From contig VLTH01000002.1 of the NCBI GenBank assembly GCA_008125075.1, forward strand, positions 9,269-73,268: a DNA stretch of 64,000 bases, read 5' to 3'. The notes beneath the pieces were generated by a model. It had not been told where the DNA came from. It searched no databases and worked only from the letters and a program-made list of their open reading frames with translations. The position numbers and the translations under genes are program-made. Each line of letters opens with the position of its first letter. Within the stretch, counting starts at the first letter, position 1. Positions 10,687 to 19,277 of the stretch are shown here, piece by piece. This DNA comes from Acetivibrio alkalicellulosi (GTDB lineage Bacteria; Bacillota; Clostridia; Acetivibrionales; Acetivibrionaceae).

Positions 10687-10802
10687 ATATACTATTTTTC
10701 TCAAAAAGTTTGCTTTTTTAGCAAACTTTTCAGAAGATATAGTTCCTCTGTTTATCGCAGCGGAACTTAACTACTATGATTGCAGCTTCCGCTGCGATAT
10801 GA
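10687..10802. repeat. Interspersed double-hairpin repeat, copy 1
   Basis: This unit is about 90 percent identical over roughly 115 bases to 17647-17760. It contains two hairpins. The first has arms AAAAGTTTGC and GCAAACTTTT around a T-run. The second has arms ATCGCAGCGGAA and TTCCGCTGCGAT around a 21-base loop. It lies upstream of the PQQ-propeller gene. Confidence 0.75.
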
Positions 10803-11194
10803 TTTACTGATAAATTGATTATATCATAACCATATGATGCAGAAAACCTCAGCAATGAGATATGGCGCATAAATTAATAAATTGATAAGCCATTGCATCA
10901 TCAAAATATTGTTGAAAAAACAGACAAAAGTCACTGTATGGTAGACTCTTTCTCTTGATAAACTAATATCTTTTACTTTTAGATCTCTCTTCCAATAAAA
11001 TTCTCTTAACAAGATATTTTGTTTATGTTCTTATTCGTAATTCTCTATTTCCAAATCATTATAATAGTTTTAAAATTATTATTCTTATAGTATTTAAGTT
11101 TTTCGTAAATATCAGTAAATTTATATGCCAAAAACAAAAAATTCATTTTATAATACATGGTTAAGTGATATAATAAAAATAGGCAGGTGATGAG
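10803..11194. other. Gene-free AT-rich stretch
   Basis: There is only a short minus-strand frame without a ribosome-binding site or recognisable content. The right end must hold the promoter of the Rpn-family gene. No repeat or structured RNA was recognised. Confidence 0.4.
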
Positions 11195-12172
11195 ATGAAA
11201 ATACAAAATCCCCATGATAAATTCTTTAAAGAAGTTTTTTCAAATAAAGCAGTTGCAAAAGACTTTATTAACAATTATTTGCCACAAAGCATTATAAATA
11301 TTATAGATATAGATACACTAGAACCTCAGAAAGATAGTTTTATCAATGAAGAGCTTCAGGAAGTATTTTCAGACATGCTTTTTAGGGTAAATATTAATAA
11401 TAGAGAAGGTTATATATATTTTCTTTTTGAACACAAAAGCTACATTAGCAAAAATATAGCATTTCAACTTTTAAAGTATATGATTGAAATTTGGGAAGCA
11501 AAGATAAAGAAAGAAAAAACAGATGAACTACCTATGATAATTCCTTTAGTTATATATCATGGGATTGATGAATGGAAAGTAAAGACTAGACTAGGAGAAA
11601 TGATAACTGGCTATGATGAACTATCGGAAAGTGTAAAAAAATTTATTCCAGATTATGAGGATCTGATTTATGACTTATCAAAATATACAGATGAGCAAAT
11701 AAAAGGGGAAATTCAACTTAGAATTTTGCTTACTATTTTCAGGGATATATTTTCTAAAGATAGTAATGTTGTTAAAATGACAGTTTTAAGAGCGGTAGAA
11801 TACTTAAGAAAATTAAATGATCAACAGACAGGAATTGAATACTTTGAAACCTTTATGAGGTATATATTAAATGCTGGGCAAAGATTAACTAAAGAAGATG
11901 TTAATGATATTGTTAAAAATATTGAAAAGACTTATCCAGAAGGGAGTGAAGTTGTGATGACTTTAGCTGAACAATTAAGACAAGAAGGAAGACAAGAAGA
12001 AAAGAAAGAAACTCTTTCCAAAACAGCAATAAGACTATTGATTAAGAAATTTGGGAAATTGCCCGAAGATTTAAAGAATAAGATATTACAACTAGATACT
12101 GATATTTTAGAGGTTATAATCGACAGCATCTTTGAATGCAAGAGTTTGGATGATATAAAAAAATATATTTAG
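11195..12172 (+). CDS. Rpn-family recombination-promoting nuclease / PD-(D/E)XK transposase-like protein
   Basis: The N-terminus (KIQNPHDKFFKEVFSN) and the block ending in FLFEHKSY are hallmarks of the Rpn / Transposase_31 family, PD-(D/E)XK nucleases that cut DNA and promote RecA-independent recombination. The likely catalytic residues are D60, E79 and K81 (SDMLF then FEHK). The central region (PMIIPLVIYHG.DEWK) is also typical. The C-terminus holds a low-complexity EQLRQEGRQEEKKE segment followed by a short helical domain, the part that varies most in this family. Length (325) is normal. The protein appears intact and is alone. Such genes are often multicopy in clostridia. Confidence 0.88.
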   Translation: MKIQNPHDKFFKEVFSNKAVAKDFINNYLPQSIINIIDIDTLEPQKDSFINEELQEVFSDMLFRVNINNREGYIYFLFEHKSYISKNIAFQLLKYMIEIWEAKIKKEKTDELPMIIPLVIYHGIDEWKVKTRLGEMITGYDELSESVKKFIPDYEDLIYDLSKYTDEQIKGEIQLRILLTIFRDIFSKDSNVVKMTVLRAVEYLRKLNDQQTGIEYFETFMRYILNAGQRLTKEDVNDIVKNIEKTYPEGSEVVMTLAEQLRQEGRQEEKKETLSKTAIRLLIKKFGKLPEDLKNKILQLDTDILEVIIDSIFECKSLDDIKKYI

Positions 12173-12373
12173 CAACAGAAGTAATACTTTTGATGTTCTA
12201 ATATGGTATGGCTTTTAAAATTTATTAAATTTTGTATATAAAAGAATAAACAGTCTCTCTTTGGCCATAATTTCCAATAATTAGTGTTGCTGAGAAGATT
12301 TTATGTTAATAATAACAAAATATAATTTAAAACAGTTGATTTAATTTTTTAAAAACCTTAACATAAAAACCGC

Positions 12374-12398
12374 GTGGGAAATTTTCTACATTTCCCAC
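12374..12398 (-). terminator. Terminator of the minus-strand membrane protein gene
   Basis: GTGGGAAA and TTTCCCAC form an 8-bp stem with a 9-base loop. Read on the minus strand it is followed after a short GC stretch by a TTTTT run, just beyond the stop of the gene at 12449. Confidence 0.65.
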
Positions 12399-12448
12399 TT
12401 AACACCTCCATTTTGCAGAAATTCTAATAATCTTTTGTTACTATACTA

Positions 12449-13741
12449 CTACTTTTTAATTTTGAAAGTATACAAATCACATTTGTTAAAAAGAGTAAAT
12501 TCCAACTCAATATGCTCTGGAAAATCTTTAGTAATAATTCTTTCTCCTGTCACAAAATCTATAGGAATAACATGATAGTTCTCTTTATCCATAGCATAAA
12601 AGTATATTGAAAGTTCATTCTTTATCCTAACAGTACTTTCACATAATCCACTAAACATATTAACATTTATGTAATAAAGTATTTCGCCTATATAGTTATG
12701 AAATAATGATACACTATGCAAATTACTTTCTTCTTCAAGTTTTTTTAATTGATTATAACTATCATAAGGAACTTTAATTGATTCAACTAAAGTATAATTA
12801 AACTGGTCTATTTTTTTTAAATACTTGTTTACATCAAAAAGAGGCCATGCTTTTTCATACTTTTTATATGTTTTTTTTGAAATAATAAATTCACTTAAAA
12901 ATGCTCTTTCAAATGATTTATCCAATCCATCGAATATACTTTCTTTTAGATGAGTTACTTTTGATAAATTATAATCTGAAAAAAATTCTTGATTTTCATA
13001 AAAATACTCTCCAATAGTTTTTGTAATATTAATATATATAAGAGTCTCTATTAATCTATTTCCTTTGATTTCAACTATTTGAGCTATATTATTCCAAATA
13101 TCTAAATATTTATCTACAGCCTCTTGATGTTTTCCTTCTAATCTATAATAATTAACTTCAAGCAATTCAATATTGAATAGACTTACTAAAATTAGTAATT
13201 TATTCGAATCGTTTTCTCCTTCGATAATATTAACATTAGATAAATCCTGATAAACACATATATCATTTGATTTTATAAATCTAAAAATTTCAGATCTTTT
13301 TTCTCTAGTCTTATATAATAATTCAACAACACTTACTTTATTTAAATTTATGTTAAAATTTTTGTTTGTCATCTTTCTGTCAGATTCATCTAGAATTTTA
13401 TCAAATTGTTCCAGCAGTTCATATAAATATTGACCTGCATCGATTTCATCTTCTTTTACAACTACAAATTTAAAATTTGTTTCTGGGAAATCTCCTTTCG
13501 GATAATTAGCCACACTCAATATTATAAAAATAACAAAAGCCAAGTATGTTATTGCAACAGGTACAACAAGTACATATCTTATAATGAAGCTAATTTTTTT
13601 AAAAAAAATAGTGAATAATAAAAATACTAACGGAATTATAAATAAGTAGTATAGTTTTTGTTCAAAAACAGATGCTGCAACTATTATTTTACTACACAAT
13701 AATAGACTTATTACAAAAGAAATAAAAAAATTCACCCTCAA
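12449..13741 (-). CDS. Unrecognised membrane protein
   Basis: The start is taken at a TTG at 13741, eight bases after GGAGG; the frame is open to 13777. Three hydrophobic segments lie within the first 95 residues (FFISFVISLLLC, YYLFIIPLVFLLFTIFF, YVLVVPVAITYLAFVIFIIL). A soluble domain of roughly 330 residues follows with no recognised motif, predicted largely helical and probably extracytoplasmic. A truncated paralogue of its middle lies at 6504-6725, so the gene belongs to a small local family. No function can be assigned. Confidence 0.65.
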   Translation of the reverse strand: MRVNFFISFVISLLLCSKIIVAASVFEQKLYYLFIIPLVFLLFTIFFKKISFIIRYVLVVPVAITYLAFVIFIILSVANYPKGDFPETNFKFVVVKEDEIDAGQYLYELLEQFDKILDESDRKMTNKNFNINLNKVSVVELLYKTREKRSEIFRFIKSNDICVYQDLSNVNIIEGENDSNKLLILVSLFNIELLEVNYYRLEGKHQEAVDKYLDIWNNIAQIVEIKGNRLIETLIYINITKTIGEYFYENQEFFSDYNLSKVTHLKESIFDGLDKSFERAFLSEFIISKKTYKKYEKAWPLFDVNKYLKKIDQFNYTLVESIKVPYDSYNQLKKLEEESNLHSVSLFHNYIGEILYYINVNMFSGLCESTVRIKNELSIYFYAMDKENYHVIPIDFVTGERIITKDFPEHIELEFTLFNKCDLYTFKIKK

Positions 13742-14036
13742 TACTTTTTCCTCCAAAATAAATTTTGTACTAAACAATTTAAATTTTACATGCTTTTAAT
13801 CTATTTAACAATATAATTTAAATTTTTAAACTTACAGCTCACCAGGTTTTTTCTAAGGTTGTTTTTCTCTCTTTTTTAATGTATATTTATACTATAAAAA
13901 GCCTTTACAAAATAACTTTTCAACGAGTTAGAAGATACGCTTAATCTTCTTATTTGTAATCTGTATCAGCCATCTATAGATTTAGCAAATCTTTTGTCTC
14001 GTTATAATTAATAAAACAATTTTTAGGGGAGAAATT

Positions 14037-15425
14037 ATGTTAATAATCGGGGTTGTACTTTGGGTCATAGCTGTTTTAATACTAGTATCCGATTCAAAGT
14101 CAAGTGCTAATAAATGGGCATCAATGACACTTTTTTCTCTTGGATGTGGGCCACTTGCTAATTGGTTGAAAAATTATATACTACCTTTTATAGAATTACA
14201 CTACCCTTTTTTATTAGATACAGCACTATGCTTTAATAGATTTTTATTTGATTTGTCAGTCTATATTCCACCTTATACTCTACTTATATTTTCAGCACTT
14301 TATTCAGGGATTATCAGATTTAAATATGTTAAATCTCAAATTATGTTTAAAATCTTACTTTTAGTCCCGGCTTTTGTTATGTTTTTATTCGTTCCTAGGC
14401 TGCCACCTATACCAAGATACACAACTGATGTATTCTTGCTTTCTATTTGGGTAATACCTTACATGTTTTTATCCTTTTTTCTTCTTATAGTTGCATATTT
14501 TAAGGAAAAAAATAAATTCATCAAGTTCGAAAGGCTGTTGACAAATATTTTAATTATTCCATCCTATTCTGTTATTATCGGTTTACAAACAATACCCTAC
14601 TTCATACCCAGAGATACTCGAAATTTCCATATAGGTCTTTTTGTTTATTTGATTATTTGTTTTGTGTTTTTTTCTTTCTGTGGAAGTTTTATGGGTTTTG
14701 CAATTGTATTTGAAAAAAAGAAAAATATATATGAAAAAAGATTATTTAATTCAGGCATATCTTTTCTAAATCACTCTATTAAAAATGAAATTTCTAAAAT
14801 ATCTATTTGTGCCGATTACCTAAAGAAAGATTTACACTTAAGTAATGAAAAATCACTTGAGACAATTGATATTATATTAAAAAGCTCAAAGCATCTCTCA
14901 TGTGTAATTAATAGGATTGATTTGCAATCTAGGGATATAGTTCTTAAAAATGAATCTGTTTTACTTAAAGATTTAGTAGATAATGTACTCTTAACAAGTA
15001 AAGTTTATCTTAATGAAAAAAGAATTAACATAATAAATTCAATAGATAAAAACCTAAATATCCTTTGTGACAAAACTCATATGTGCGAGGTTTTAAACAA
15101 TATCATTTCTAATTCAATTGACGCGATAAATATTAAAGGCACTATATCTATTCAATCTTTTATCAAAAAAAAATATAATGTGATTTTGATAAGAGATGAT
15201 GGACATGGTATACTAGAAGATGATATAAAAAGAGTTACCGAGCCATTTTTCTCAACTAAGAGAGGTTCTCAAAGCACAGGTTTAGGACTTTATTACTGTA
15301 AAAAAGTAGTTGACTTACACGGGGGGTTTCTTGAAATATTTAGCAATAATGGCCTAGGTACTGAAGTATACATTTATTTGCCAACAAAAAGATTTTCAAA
15401 TGATAAGATAAATAGGAGTGTTTAA
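14037..15425 (+). CDS. Sensor histidine kinase with polytopic membrane input domain
   Basis: An ATG follows AGGGGAG. The first 235 residues form about seven membrane segments, a sensing module resembling 7TM-type receptors. The phosphoacceptor is H246 in FLNHSIKNEISK. The ATPase domain shows an N box (NNIISNSIDAI), G1 (DDGHGI), F box (EPFFSTKRG) and G2 (STGLGLYYCKK). The DHp region is short, as in kinases paired with LuxR-type regulators. The response-regulator gene begins directly after its stop codon, so the two are co-transcribed. The kinase presumably responds to a membrane or extracellular signal. The secreted B-lectin-like protein at 16321 is a candidate target. Confidence 0.92.
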   Translation: MLIIGVVLWVIAVLILVSDSKSSANKWASMTLFSLGCGPLANWLKNYILPFIELHYPFLLDTALCFNRFLFDLSVYIPPYTLLIFSALYSGIIRFKYVKSQIMFKILLLVPAFVMFLFVPRLPPIPRYTTDVFLLSIWVIPYMFLSFFLLIVAYFKEKNKFIKFERLLTNILIIPSYSVIIGLQTIPYFIPRDTRNFHIGLFVYLIICFVFFSFCGSFMGFAIVFEKKKNIYEKRLFNSGISFLNHSIKNEISKISICADYLKKDLHLSNEKSLETIDIILKSSKHLSCVINRIDLQSRDIVLKNESVLLKDLVDNVLLTSKVYLNEKRINIINSIDKNLNILCDKTHMCEVLNNIISNSIDAINIKGTISIQSFIKKKYNVILIRDDGHGILEDDIKRVTEPFFSTKRGSQSTGLGLYYCKKVVDLHGGFLEIFSNNGLGTEVYIYLPTKRFSNDKINRSV

Positions 15426-16052
15426 ATGGATATTTTTAGAATTGGAATTGTAGAAGATGATGTTCAATGGCAAAAAATTTTGTCCAATTATTTAAATTCC
15501 TATGATGACTTTCAGGTTATATGGGTTGCTTCTCAAAAAGATATGGCAGTTAATTTATTAAAAGAAACAAAAGAAACTACAGATATAATTATTATGGATA
15601 TTCATCTGAATTCAAATAAAAGAGATGGAATTTTTGCAACTTTTGATATGTGTCAACAATTTGATGGAAAAATCATAGTTTTGTCTGCATATAGTGATGG
15701 AGAAATAATCCGAGATGCTTTTTCTGCCGGAGCTGTTAATTATATTCTAAAAGAAAACTATAATGAGATTCCAAATGCTATTCGTTCAGCACTAAAAGGA
15801 AAAACTCCAATAGAAGAGGTACTATCTGAGTATAAAGAACTAAAAAAAGAATCAATACTTAATGTACTTTCACCATCAGAACGTGAAGCTTTTCAGTATC
15901 TTGAAGAGGGAAAAACCATATCTGAAATATCTAAATTACTACATAAAACAACAAGTACTATAAAATCTCAAGTAAGCAGCATTTTAAAAAAATTAAATGT
16001 TAAAACTGTTAAATATGCAATTGAAAAAGTAAATAAAAAAGGGATTGATTAA
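15426..16052 (+). CDS. NarL/LuxR-family response regulator
   Basis: The receiver domain (residues 1-120) has the acidic pair D11/D12, phosphorylation site D58 (IIMDIH), the conserved S of IVLSAYSD and the K of YILKEN. A C-terminal LuxR-type helix-turn-helix (about 142-205) carries LSPSEREAFQYLEEGKTISEISKLL, then a recognition helix in TTSTIKSQVSSILKKL. The ATG abuts the kinase stop codon, and an AGGAG ribosome-binding site lies inside the kinase 3' end. It is the cognate transcription factor of the preceding kinase. Its targets are unknown; the gene immediately downstream is the obvious candidate. Confidence 0.93.
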   Translation: MDIFRIGIVEDDVQWQKILSNYLNSYDDFQVIWVASQKDMAVNLLKETKETTDIIIMDIHLNSNKRDGIFATFDMCQQFDGKIIVLSAYSDGEIIRDAFSAGAVNYILKENYNEIPNAIRSALKGKTPIEEVLSEYKELKKESILNVLSPSEREAFQYLEEGKTISEISKLLHKTTSTIKSQVSSILKKLNVKTVKYAIEKVNKKGID

Positions 16053-16320
16053 ATTCATTTATCAAAATCTAAACGTCGACACTTCATGTGGATACTCAAC
16101 TTTACAAATCATATAACTTTTTAAATTTATAAATTCTTACCCTTTAAAAAACTTAATACTAAACATTCAATTGGTACTATAAAACTTACTCCCAAACTAA
16201 AAAAATAGCTAAGAAAGTTCGGACTATTAATATTACGCTTTTTATAATATTATTCTTAATAAGAACAATCTATTAGTTGTAAAACGGAGATTATAAAAAT
16301 TTAAAATAGGAGTGATGAAT

Positions 16321-16764
16321 ATGAATAGAGTTGGTTTTAAGAAAATAGCTGTTTTCTTTTTGGTTGTTTGTTTTATAAGTTCAATGCTTTTAGTACCTAC
16401 TTATGCTTCTGTTAGTGTTCCTAACGGAGAAATTACACCTGGTGTTACTTACCAATACTCAGATGGTCAACATCGATTAGTATTTCAACGGGATGGCAAT
16501 GTAGTTAAGTATTCCAACGCTAATGGTAGGGCTGTTTGGTCTACTGATACTCACTTTGGTTCAATTAGAAATAGATATAAGACTGAATATAACGGGAACA
16601 TCCAAACAATTTCTATTCCTCACGGCAAAATAAGGTTTATATCTAATAATGGAATTGTATCTGTTTTATCAGAAATGACTATTATCCAAATAGACATTAC
16701 TAACGGAAGAACTAGTGAAACAGTAAGTTGGGTTCAAATTTGGCGTGGGCGTATCCCTAATTAG
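16321..16764 (+). CDS. Small secreted protein with B-lectin (mannose-binding) motif
   Basis: The ATG at 16321 is eight bases from AGGAG; two earlier start codons are too close to it. A signal peptide (FFLVVCFISSMLLVPTYAS) is followed by about 115 residues. The segment RLVFQRDGNVVKYSNANGRAVWST matches the bulb-type lectin pattern QxDxNxVxY and its following V-W-ST, which binds mannose in plant lectins and in lectin-like bacteriocins. Only one full motif is evident, so this is a single-site or degenerate lectin. The second half is beta-rich without recognised motifs. It follows a two-component system by 270 bases and has its own terminator. The role is unknown; carbohydrate binding outside the cell is inferred. 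Confidence 0.7.
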   Translation: MNRVGFKKIAVFFLVVCFISSMLLVPTYASVSVPNGEITPGVTYQYSDGQHRLVFQRDGNVVKYSNANGRAVWSTDTHFGSIRNRYKTEYNGNIQTISIPHGKIRFISNNGIVSVLSEMTIIQIDITNGRTSETVSWVQIWRGRIPN

Positions 16765-16842
16765 ATGGCAATAATCCAAAGTTGATTTTATAGTAAAGTT
16801 AAAAATCTCCGTTTTATAAATGTAGTACTACTAAAATACAGT

Positions 16843-16876
16843 AGAGGTTCTTTAGAGTGTATTCTAAAGAACCTCT
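16843..16876. terminator. Strong bidirectional terminator
   Basis: A perfect 14-bp stem (AGAGGTTCTTTAGA and its complement) with a 6-base loop is followed by TTT. It lies between the plus-strand lectin-like gene and the convergent cyclophilin gene. Confidence 0.85.
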
Positions 16877-16901
16877 TTTATAAATGTAGCATATTCTAAT
16901 T

Positions 16902-17423
16902 TCATCTGATTTTTTCTACTTCTCCATACTCCTGACCAAAGGTGTCAACTTTAATGCTCTTTATTTTCTGATCTTCATGTGGTCTGTCCTGGTGATTTGT
17001 TTTTACTGACACAATTGCATCCGCTTCTTCCATTCCCTCTATCACCTTGCCAAAAGAAGCATACTGTCCATCTAGATGTGGTGACTTTTCAACCATAATA
17101 AAAAACTGAGAACCTGCAGAATCGGGTATTGAAGATCGAGCCATTGATATAACACCTCTGTCATGCTTTAGATTGTTTTCAAATCCGTTATGATTAAACT
17201 CACCTTTAATACTGTACCCTGGGCCTCCCATTCCTGTACCTTCAGGATCTCCACCCTGAATCATAAAACCTGGAATCACTCTATGAAATATAGTTCCATC
17301 ATAAAATCCCTTACTAGCTAAAGAAATAAAATTTCTTACGGTATTTGGGGCAATTTCTGGATATAGTTCAATTTTTATTTCTTTACCACTTTCCATTTCA
17401 ATTGTTACTATTGGATTTTTCAT
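16902..17423 (-). CDS. ppiB: Peptidyl-prolyl cis-trans isomerase, cyclophilin type
   Basis: This is a compact cyclophilin of 173 residues with no signal peptide, so cytoplasmic. Signature segments are FHRVIPGFMIQGGDP (with the catalytic Arg), GSQFFIMVEKSPHLDGQYASFGKVIEGM and the GVISMAR strand. It catalyses proline cis-trans isomerisation during protein folding. An AGAGG ribosome-binding site precedes the ATG. It is monocistronic and converges on the terminator at 16843. The symbol follows common usage for bacterial cyclophilins. Confidence 0.95.
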   Translation of the reverse strand: MKNPIVTIEMESGKEIKIELYPEIAPNTVRNFISLASKGFYDGTIFHRVIPGFMIQGGDPEGTGMGGPGYSIKGEFNHNGFENNLKHDRGVISMARSSIPDSAGSQFFIMVEKSPHLDGQYASFGKVIEGMEEADAIVSVKTNHQDRPHEDQKIKSIKVDTFGQEYGEVEKIR

Positions 17424-17646
17424 AAATTCTGTTCCTCTCTTTTTTTGTTTTTACTATATTATATATTACCAAATGTTAATTATAATTGCATTAGTTTTTT
17501 GTTGTTTATTTTACATATTATAAGCTTCAGCTTGGAGTTGTGTAAAGGGTGAATACAATTTATTTCAAGTATATGGAATAAGTATTGTGAAGCAAGCGAC
17601 ATGCTTTTGGGTAAAAATTACAGCACGTGTTTTGCTGATTGCCGCC

Positions 17647-17760
17647 ATATACTATTCTTCTAAAAAGTTTGCTTTTTTAGCAACTTTTTTAGAAGATATA
17701 GCTCCTCTGTTTATCGCAGCGGAACTTAACTACTATGATCGCAGCTTCCGCTGCCATATG
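17647..17760. repeat. Interspersed double-hairpin repeat, copy 2
   Basis: This is a near-identical partner of 10687-10802, with the same two hairpins: AAAAGTTTGC with a slightly decayed arm, and ATCGCAGCGGAA with TTCCGCTGCCAT. Substitutions in the arms are only partly compensated. Confidence 0.75.
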
Positions 17761-17770
17761 GTGTACATGT

Positions 17771-17810
17771 AAAATGCATTATTCAGTTATTTAACCGAAT
17801 AATGCATTTT
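17771..17810 (-). terminator. Terminator of the rhodanese gene
   Basis: A perfect 14-bp stem, AAAATGCATTATTC with GAATAATGCATTTT and a 12-base loop, lies directly after the stop codon of the minus-strand rhodanese gene. Its A/T ends supply the U-tract. Confidence 0.8.
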
Positions 17811-17833
17811 ATATTACCTATGTACTATAAAAC

Positions 17834-18769
17834 CTAATTTACTACCATATCATGATATCTGGTCCATTCTTCAGCTGATCCGTCATAAAATTTTACTTTT
17901 TTATATCCAAGAACTTCTGTAAATACAAACCAAGCCACGCTTCCATAGCCACCAACACCACAATATACTATTATATCGTCATTTTTTTTAGCTAAACTTT
18001 TAACCATTTCTCTAAGTTCATTAACACTTTTATAAGTACCATCATCATTCCACATATCTGGAACTGGCAATAACTTTGCTGTTGAAATATGGCCTGTTTG
18101 ACCTGCAAATGGGCAAACAACTTCTCCTAAATATATTTCTGCATCTCTGTTATCAATAATAACTGCTTTGCCGATATTATTTTCTACATAGTCAATAGAT
18201 GCGAAAATGTTCTTATTTACCTTTCCCTTAAAAACTTTTTCAGTTATCTCAGGAACATCTGTTGTTACAGCTTTTCCTTCTGATATCCACTTTTCATATC
18301 CACCGTTTAAAATAGAAACATTTTTAACTCCTGCATATTTTAAAGTGGTTGCTACTCTTGGGCCAGCAGCTATTGCATATGGATCTGCAACAGATGTAAC
18401 AATAACAACTTTTGATTTTTTGGTAATTCCAAAACTTCCTAATGTATCGAACAATTCGTTATCATCAGGAAGCTCAAGAAGAAGATCATCTTTTATTGTT
18501 ATCCATGCTGAAAAAGGAACAACAAAAGGAATACTGACTGAATCTGCAATATGCCCCTCTTCATATTCTTCAGAACTTCTTACATCAACAATAACAAGAT
18601 CTTTAAGATTGCCGTTAGCTTCTAGCCAATTGGTAGACACAATTGGGGCTAACTTTCCTTTACCATTAAAATTACCATTAGGGTTACACGCATAAATAAG
18701 ATTAGCAGTGAGCAATGAAGTGATAATCATCGTAATTGTGAACAGAATAAACATTTTTTTCATTTTCAA
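17834..18769 (-). CDS. Secreted tandem-domain rhodanese (sulfurtransferase)
   Basis: A signal sequence ends in LIYAC, so the protein is exported and perhaps lipidated, although Tyr at that place is unusual for a lipobox. Two rhodanese domains follow: residues about 45-165 (VIVDVRSSEEYEEGHI, lacking an active-site Cys at SVADPY) and 180-305 (VIIDNRDAEIYLGE, with catalytic C270 in VYCGVGGYG). This is the usual arrangement of thiosulfate or 3-mercaptopyruvate sulfurtransferases, where only the C-terminal domain is active. The active-site loop CGVGGYG departs from the CRxGxxR and CGSGVTA types, so the sulfur donor is open. It is monocistronic. Confidence 0.88.
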   Translation of the reverse strand: MKMKKMFILFTITMIITSLLTANLIYACNPNGNFNGKGKLAPIVSTNWLEANGNLKDLVIVDVRSSEEYEEGHIADSVSIPFVVPFSAWITIKDDLLLELPDDNELFDTLGSFGITKKSKVVIVTSVADPYAIAAGPRVATTLKYAGVKNVSILNGGYEKWISEGKAVTTDVPEITEKVFKGKVNKNIFASIDYVENNIGKAVIIDNRDAEIYLGEVVCPFAGQTGHISTAKLLPVPDMWNDDGTYKSVNELREMVKSLAKKNDDIIVYCGVGGYGSVAWFVFTEVLGYKKVKFYDGSAEEWTRYHDMVVN

Positions 18770-19277
18770 TACCTTCCCTTTCTTTTATTAACTCATTATA
18801 TTTAGTGTAAATACTAACGCCATTGTCAATATTTACTCTAAAGCATAAAAAAAAATTAAGCACCTATGGTTACTGGAATTATATTCTTATTCGTGTAATG
18901 AAAATATATCTTTGAATAATTACTTAGACCACTTCGTTGTGATTTGAAGAGATATTTAATAATTTTTGACTATAATAAAATTATAGTGTCATGTGGATGA
19001 TATTGTCAAGTACTATTTTGAAAAATATCTTTTATTATATCAAAAGAGCATATAAATAGTTATAAATATACATTATTTCGCGTTTCGTCCTGCGAAACAT
19101 ACCGTTTGTCACAAAATGTTGATTTGTTTTTATGATTTAAATAGAATTGAAACAGATGAAGCAAAACGTAAAATAAACGTTACTTCTAAAAACAAAGGAT
19201 TGAGAAAAAAATAAAGAACCAGAGTTAGTCTTAATCCATTTGTAAATATTTAATTTTAAAATCTTAGGAGGGTTTAA
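18770..19277. other. Intergenic region without an intact gene
   Basis: It is AT-rich and divergent between the rhodanese and the Ca-repeat protein. A small hairpin, GTTTCG/CGAAAC, lies at 19082-19098. An open tail at 19140-19214 (reading NRIETDEAKRKINVT then a lysine-rich end and a stop) has no start and may be debris of a lost gene. No riboswitch was recognised. Confidence 0.35.

Larger units (their letters stand above)
17424..17833. other. Intergenic region with hairpin repeat and terminator
   Basis: The left part holds the cyclophilin promoter. From about 17580 an ATTGTGAAGCAAGC stretch resembles the inner flank of the MITE-like element at 3205. Copy 2 of the double-hairpin repeat follows, then the terminator of the rhodanese gene. 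A plus-strand frame across this region is an artefact of the repeat. Confidence 0.5.

Noticed and set aside
10824-11012. Minus-strand 62-codon open frame
   Set aside because: It has no ribosome-binding site and no recognisable protein features; the region is plain AT-rich intergenic DNA.
17587-17772. Plus-strand 61-codon open frame
   Set aside because: It lies across the double-hairpin repeat, has no ribosome-binding site and encodes repeat sequence.
18770-19277. Possible riboswitch upstream of the Ca-repeat protein
   Set aside because: Only a small GTTTCG hairpin is visible; no conserved c-di-GMP or other riboswitch core could be found by eye.
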